Shown: positions 14,359 to 18,184 of the stretch, piece after piece
Layout of the letters: each line of letters begins with the position of its first letter
Position numbering within the stretch: the stretch's first letter is position 1
Assembly (NCBI GenBank): GCA_030597345.1
Contig: JAUVSA010000012.1
Span: forward strand, 1-18,184
Source of the DNA: Bacillota bacterium
GTDB taxonomy: Bacteria; Armatimonadota; Hebobacteria; Hebobacterales; Hebobacteraceae
Direction: 5' to 3'
Length of the DNA: 18,184 bases
Position numbers and translations under genes: made by a program
The notes under the pieces: generated by a model
What the model saw: the letters and a program-made list of their open reading frames with translations, nothing else
What the model was told of the DNA's origin: nothing
The model's database searches: none

Positions 14359-17300
14359 TTGGCTGTTGAGGTCCGAGAAGAGACTCTGGAGCTGCCGACC
14401 TATGTCTGGGGCCCGCCGGACCCCAACCCGCCCTTCCAGCGGAAGGGCCGAGAAAGCGTTTACCCCTATCCTCTGCTCGACGACCTCGGAGAAAATGCCC
14501 GCCCGGTTCGCTACCGCGCGCTGGTGGTGGAGAACGAGTACCTGCGGGTTACCGTGCTCCCCGATGTCGGCGGCCGCATCTACTCCGCGCTGCACAAGCC
14601 CAGCGGGCAGGAGGTCTTCCACCGCAACAGCGTAGTCAAGCCAGGCTTGATCGGCCTCCGCGGAGCCTGGGTGAGCGGGGGAGTGGAGTGGAACTTCCCG
14701 CGCCAGGGGCATACGGTGACTACTCTGTCGCCTGTGGACGCCCGAGCCGTCCAGGAGAAGGACGGCAGCGCCGTCATCTGGGTGGGTGATGTAGAGCAGA
14801 TGACCCGCATGAGCTGGGCGGTTGGAATCCGACTCCGCCCGGGAAGCGCGGCCATCGAGACCGAGATCGCGCTCGCCAACCGCACCCCGCTGCCCCACCC
14901 ATACTACTTCTGGGCCAATGCCGCGGTGCCGGCCCGCGACGACATGCGCCTCATCTACCCCGGCACTCACGCCTTCACTTGGGGCAGCCATGACATTAGC
15001 TGGCCCCTCCACGAGGGCAAGGACCTGTCTCGCTACACCGCCTTCGAGAGCGCCAATGACGTCTTCATCGTGGACAGCCTTGAGGACTTCTTCGGCGTGT
15101 ACTACAAGGAGAGCAACTTCGGTGTGGTCCACTTCGCCGATGTGCACGACTCGGTCGGCAAGAAGTTCTTCACTTGGGGAGCCGCGCATCATGCCAAGGT
15201 GTGGGCAGCCGCGCTGACCGACACCGACGGGCCGTACTGCGAGATCCAGAGCGGCCGTTTCCTCACCCAGGCCATTCTGCGGGTAATGCCTCCCCACTTC
15301 GTCGAGCGATGGGTGGAATGGTGGTATCCAGTCGGCGGCATCGGCGGCTTCTCCTGGGCCAATCGGGAGGCCGCCGTTCGCCTGGCGAGACGAGATGCAC
15401 AGTTCGAATGCGGCGTGGCAGTCACCCGCGCTTACCCCCGTGCCTTGGTGCGTCTCCTCGCGGGAGGGCGCGTCGTCCACGAGCAGCGCGCCGACCTCTC
15501 CCCCGACTCCCCACTGCGCATGAAGATTGCTGAGGGCGGGAAGGCGAAGGGCGAGCCCGTCACCCTCATCGTGCTCGACTGCAACAACGGAGAGCTCATC
15601 CGACATACGGAGAACCAGAAGCCGCGCACCACACCCGTGCGCCTCGATGCCGAGCATGAGGGGACAACCCCGGGCGCTCTCTGCCAGCGCGCGCTGCGGG
15701 CCGAGAAACTGAATGAGCGCGAGCGCGCATGGGAGCTATACGGGGAGGCGCTGGCACTTGACCCCACTTGCGTTCCCGCGGCGATCGCGCTGGGCCGGCT
15801 TGCCGTTGAGCTTTGCCCCACTGAGGCGGTCGCGCGCCTGACCAGTGCCGCCGGCCTCGTGCCGGAGAGCGCCGAGGCCGCCTACTACCTCGGCCTCGCC
15901 CTGGTGCGTGTCGGCCGAGAGGAAGAGGCCGAAGTGGAGCTGCGGCGCGCCGCGCAGCGGCCGGAGTTCGCCCACGCCGCGCGCGTGGAGCTCGGTCTGA
16001 TGGCGATGCGCAGATGCCACTGGGAGCAAGCGGCCGAGATGCTGCGGGCCAGCCTCCAGCATCAGCCGGAAGACGCACGCGCTGCCGCAATGCTTGCGGT
16101 TTCCCTGCGGCACGCCGGTCGCGCGAAAGAGGGGGAGAGAGAGCTCGAAGCCGGTCCTCTCGACCGCCTTGCCCTTGCCGAAGCGCACTTCTGCGCGCGG
16201 ACCCTGGGGCGCCCCCGCGTGGCGGCGCGATGCCTGCGCCAGCTCCAGGACGTGGTGCCTGCGGACCCCGATCCCTGGATCGAGCTGGCCCTCGACTACC
16301 TCGCGGCAGGGCTCTGGACTGAGGCCGCCGAGCTCTTGGGCTGGGCGATGAAGAGAGTCCCTCCGGTCGAGCAATCTCCGCTCGCGCACTACTTGCTCGC
16401 GCACTTGCTCACACGCATGGGGAGAGACGAGGAGGCGGCCGCCAGCCGTCGGCGGGCCGCCGAGCTGCCCCCGGAACTCGTGTTTCCCCACCACTGGGAA
16501 TCAGAGGCCGTCCTGCGAGAGGCGATCACATGCAACTCAGACGATGCGCGCGCACACTGCCACCTGGGCACACTCCTCTACAGCCAGGGCAGGCGAGAGG
16601 AAGGGCTGAGGGAGTGGCAGGCGGCCGCCAAGGGGATGGAAGATCACGCTGTCCTGCAGCGCAATCTCGGACTGGCTTACAGAGAAGTGCACCAGGACCT
16701 GCCCCAAGCAGAGCAGGCCCTTCGCCGCGCGGTGAAGCTGAAGCCGGATGATCTTCGTCTGTACCTGGAGCTCGACGAAGTCCTACGGGAGCGCCGCGCG
16801 GACCCTCAGGATCGGCTGGCCGCGCTGGATGAAGCCCCCGCCAGCGTCCAGCGGCGCGGCAACATCGCCGCGCGGCAGGTTGTCTGCTGCCTGGAGCTCG
16901 AAGAGTGGGACCGCGCCATCTCCCTCCTCGCCAGCCGCACCTTCCACCGCTGGGAGCTGGAGTTCCGCATGCGCGCCCTCTACCTGGAAGCTTATCTCGG
17001 GCGCGGCAGCGCGCACTTCGACCGCGGCGACTTCAAGGGCGCTCTCAAGGACTTCGAGCAGGCGCTCGAATACCCGGAGAACCTGCGCATCGGCCGACCC
17101 CCGCGGCCCGCCGACGCCCGCGGCCATTGGTGCGCCGGGGCCGCTTCTGAAGCCTTGGGAGACGCGCCCGCCGCCCGTTCGCACTGGGAGGCGGCGGCCT
17201 CCGAACACTATCACAAGCCTGAAAGCGAACTGCACATCTACCGCTCCCTCAGCCTCCGCAAGCTCGGCCGCGGCGACGAGGCCAAAGCCCTGCTGCAAGA

Positions 17301-17490
17301 GAGCCTGAAGCTCGCGGAGGAGCGCGCCAAGGAGGCGCCCGAAGATCCCGGCGTTCAGCTCTGCCTGGGGCTCGCGCTGAAAGCCATGGGCCGGGATTCC
17401 GAAGCGGAAGCTCCTCTTCGTCGCGCGCTGGAGCTCGACCCACACCTGCGCCGTACTCGCAGGCTGCTAGAGGTGGAGACGATACTCTAG
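14359..17490 (+). CDS. DUF5107-like domain protein with long TPR array
   Basis: A 1043-residue cytoplasmic-looking protein without signal peptide. Residues about 40-335 match what I know of DUF5107, a galactose-mutarotase-like beta-sandwich region. Seen there are VLPDVGGRIYSALHKPSG, GGVEWNFPRQGH, PYYFWANAAVPA and a late VERWVEWWYPVGGIGGFSWAN. From about 435 to the end comes a tetratricopeptide array with recurrent A-E-LY-AL-LDP and YYLGLALVRVGREEEAE patterns. It ends with a repeat reading LCLGLALKAMGRDSEAEAPLRRALELDP. This pairing is common in large bacterial genomes and is linked to carbohydrate metabolism, though its reaction is unknown. The start is TTG with aggaaagg about eight bases upstream. 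It sits between the isomerase remnant and a GH94-like gene, supporting a sugar-related role. Confidence 0.85.
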   Translation: MAVEVREETLELPTYVWGPPDPNPPFQRKGRESVYPYPLLDDLGENARPVRYRALVVENEYLRVTVLPDVGGRIYSALHKPSGQEVFHRNSVVKPGLIGLRGAWVSGGVEWNFPRQGHTVTTLSPVDARAVQEKDGSAVIWVGDVEQMTRMSWAVGIRLRPGSAAIETEIALANRTPLPHPYYFWANAAVPARDDMRLIYPGTHAFTWGSHDISWPLHEGKDLSRYTAFESANDVFIVDSLEDFFGVYYKESNFGVVHFADVHDSVGKKFFTWGAAHHAKVWAAALTDTDGPYCEIQSGRFLTQAILRVMPPHFVERWVEWWYPVGGIGGFSWANREAAVRLARRDAQFECGVAVTRAYPRALVRLLAGGRVVHEQRADLSPDSPLRMKIAEGGKAKGEPVTLIVLDCNNGELIRHTENQKPRTTPVRLDAEHEGTTPGALCQRALRAEKLNERERAWELYGEALALDPTCVPAAIALGRLAVELCPTEAVARLTSAAGLVPESAEAAYYLGLALVRVGREEEAEVELRRAAQRPEFAHAARVELGLMAMRRCHWEQAAEMLRASLQHQPEDARAAAMLAVSLRHAGRAKEGERELEAGPLDRLALAEAHFCARTLGRPRVAARCLRQLQDVVPADPDPWIELALDYLAAGLWTEAAELLGWAMKRVPPVEQSPLAHYLLAHLLTRMGRDEEAAASRRRAAELPPELVFPHHWESEAVLREAITCNSDDARAHCHLGTLLYSQGRREEGLREWQAAAKGMEDHAVLQRNLGLAYREVHQDLPQAEQALRRAVKLKPDDLRLYLELDEVLRERRADPQDRLAALDEAPASVQRRGNIAARQVVCCLELEEWDRAISLLASRTFHRWELEFRMRALYLEAYLGRGSAHFDRGDFKGALKDFEQALEYPENLRIGRPPRPADARGHWCAGAASEALGDAPAARSHWEAAASEHYHKPESELHIYRSLSLRKLGRGDEAKALLQESLKLAEERAKEAPEDPGVQLCLGLALKAMGRDSEAEAPLRRALELDPHLRRTRRLLEVETIL

Positions 17491-17607
17491 CTGCCTTTGC
17501 TTGTCCCCTAGTCGGTTGCTACCAGAGATCCTGCTTGCCGGGCATGACTCACCACGCGGCCTCCATCAAGGTCGGCCGCTGTCGCCCACACTATAGACCC
17601 CTCCTCC

Positions 17608-17636
17608 TTGTCGGCGGCTTGTGGGGTTGGTATACT
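17608..17636 (+). promoter_or_regulatory. Promoter of the GH94-like gene (TTGTCG-17-TATACT)
   Basis: A -35 TTGTCG (17608-17613) and -10 TATACT (17631-17636) with ideal 17-base spacing and an extended -10 TGG. This is the best complete sigma-70-type promoter in the window. The predicted start is near 17643. No terminator for the preceding DUF5107-like gene is obvious in 17491-17607 apart from a 6-bp GCGGCC/GGCCGC inverted repeat near 17560-17580. Confidence 0.75.
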
Positions 17637-17647
17637 ACCGACCGACT

Positions 17648-17691
17648 TGCGACGTCGTGTGCCTGCGGCCGACGTCGCAGCGTTTCTTGTT
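17648..17691 (+). promoter_or_regulatory. Leader hairpin / twin CGACGTCG palindrome before the GH94-like gene
   Basis: A perfect 10-bp inverted repeat (17648-17657 with 17670-17679) with a 12-base loop, then GCGTTTCTTGTTC. Each arm contains the self-complementary CGACGTCG, so it is also two identical palindromic half-sites 20 bases apart. It could act as RNA (attenuator or stabilising hairpin) or as DNA (a pair of repressor operators just downstream of the start point). Confidence 0.65.
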
Positions 17692-17706
17692 CAGGGAGCA
17701 AGCACT

Positions 17707-18184
17707 GTGAGGCAAGGAAAGGCCGCGTCGGCCGGACGTCAAGCCAAGCTGGACAGACTGGTGCTGAAGGCAAGGCGCAACCTGGCTGCCGGCAAGTCGC
17801 CCCGCGCCGGATTCTCAGATGCAGAGGCGGAGCTGCTCGCCAGTCGCCACTCGCACTTCGAGGATGTTCGAGACGAACAGGGATTCCTGACCGACAGCTC
17901 CCTCATCATCACTCGCCCCGACACGCCCCGGCCGTGGCTGCATCTGATGTGCAGCGGACACAGTGGTGTGTACGATGTCATGGGCTCGTTTTGGAGCCCG
18001 ACGGGGCTGGGTTTTCTCTGCTACGACAGTGTGCTGGCCGGACCGGTTACGTCCCACCGGGACACCAGCTACGTGCCCACCTCACCCCGCGCCACGGACG
18101 CCCGAGAGTGCCTCCTCCGGGAGGAGCGTACGGGCGGGTCGCCTCGGATCTGGCACATGCTTCCCCAAGTGGGGCGCGACTCGC
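17707..18184 (+). CDS. GH94-like glycoside phosphorylase-family protein, 3'-partial
   Basis: An open frame of 159 codons from GTG 17707 to the window edge with no stop. The start has agggag eight bases upstream. After a basic 35-residue N-terminal extension the protein shows the GH94 hallmark ITRPDTPRPW (residues 68-77), preceded by a GFLTDSSLI strand. It is followed by SGHSGVYDVMGSFWSPTGLGFLCYDS in the place where GH94 proteins have the N-terminal beta-sandwich. GH94 enzymes split cellobiose, chitobiose or cyclic glucans with phosphate, releasing a sugar 1-phosphate. The catalytic (alpha/alpha)6 domain lies beyond the window, so activity and substrate cannot be judged. It has its own promoter and leader hairpin. 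A GH94-related non-phosphorylase protein is the alternative. Confidence 0.7.
   Translation, partial: MRQGKAASAGRQAKLDRLVLKARRNLAAGKSPRAGFSDAEAELLASRHSHFEDVRDEQGFLTDSSLIITRPDTPRPWLHLMCSGHSGVYDVMGSFWSPTGLGFLCYDSVLAGPVTSHRDTSYVPTSPRATDARECLLREERTGGSPRIWHMLPQVGRDS

Noticed and set aside
14254..15657. 467-codon minus-strand frame opposite the DUF5107-like gene
   Set aside because: It is antisense to a protein with clear family motifs and is low-complexity in composition.
1..18184. CRISPR arrays, tRNA/rRNA genes, insertion sequences, attachment sites
   Set aside because: I found no repeat-spacer pattern, tRNA arms, transposase or terminal inverted repeats anywhere in the window.

Overview
This is an 18.2 kb GC-rich bacterial window. 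A signal-peptide protein with outer-membrane beta-barrel character (7905-9110) and a lipoprotein binding protein suggest a diderm (Gram-negative-type) host. I cannot name the phylum from the sequence. An uncultured anaerobe- or Planctomycetes/Armatimonadota-like lineage would fit the gene mix, but that is a guess.

Region 1 (1-7821, all +) is one compact operon-like block. It runs: phenylacetate-CoA ligase (5' end cut by the window edge), tandem-ACT protein, a complete Liv-type ABC importer (binding lipoprotein, two permeases, two ATPases), and a second phenylacetate-CoA ligase paralogue. The likely job is uptake of an aryl or branched acid, or a related amino-acid-derived substrate, followed by CoA activation, with the ACT protein as a probable ligand sensor. 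A strong 15-bp hairpin sits between the binding-protein gene and the permease genes. Region 2 (7822-10260, +) adds a porin-like protein with a good terminator, a PaaI-type acyl-CoA thioesterase, and a small cysteine-containing protein resembling DUF6125/V4R-type families. Region 1 plus region 2 reads as an import / CoA-activation / thioester-release module with no ring-degradation genes present.

Region 3 (10386-13960) is housekeeping: typA/bipA on the minus strand and a ribonuclease D gene on the plus strand, divergent across about 520 bp. This gap holds the most unusual signal in the window. The typA promoter, leader hairpin, U-rich tract, ribosome-binding region and first codons are mirrored by a matching copy in inverted orientation in front of rnd. 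The two copies have almost identical internal spacing. In the rnd copy the conserved start codon opens a 46-codon small ORF that ends overlapping the rnd start.

Region 4 (13961-18184, +) is carbohydrate-related. It contains a 13-bp direct repeat, a collapsed sugar-phosphate isomerase/epimerase remnant (N-terminus joined directly to C-terminus, plus a one-base frameshift), a 1043-aa DUF5107-like/TPR protein, and the first 159 codons of a GH94-like glycoside phosphorylase family protein. That last gene has a good promoter and a leader hairpin containing two CGACGTCG palindromes, and runs off the window end.
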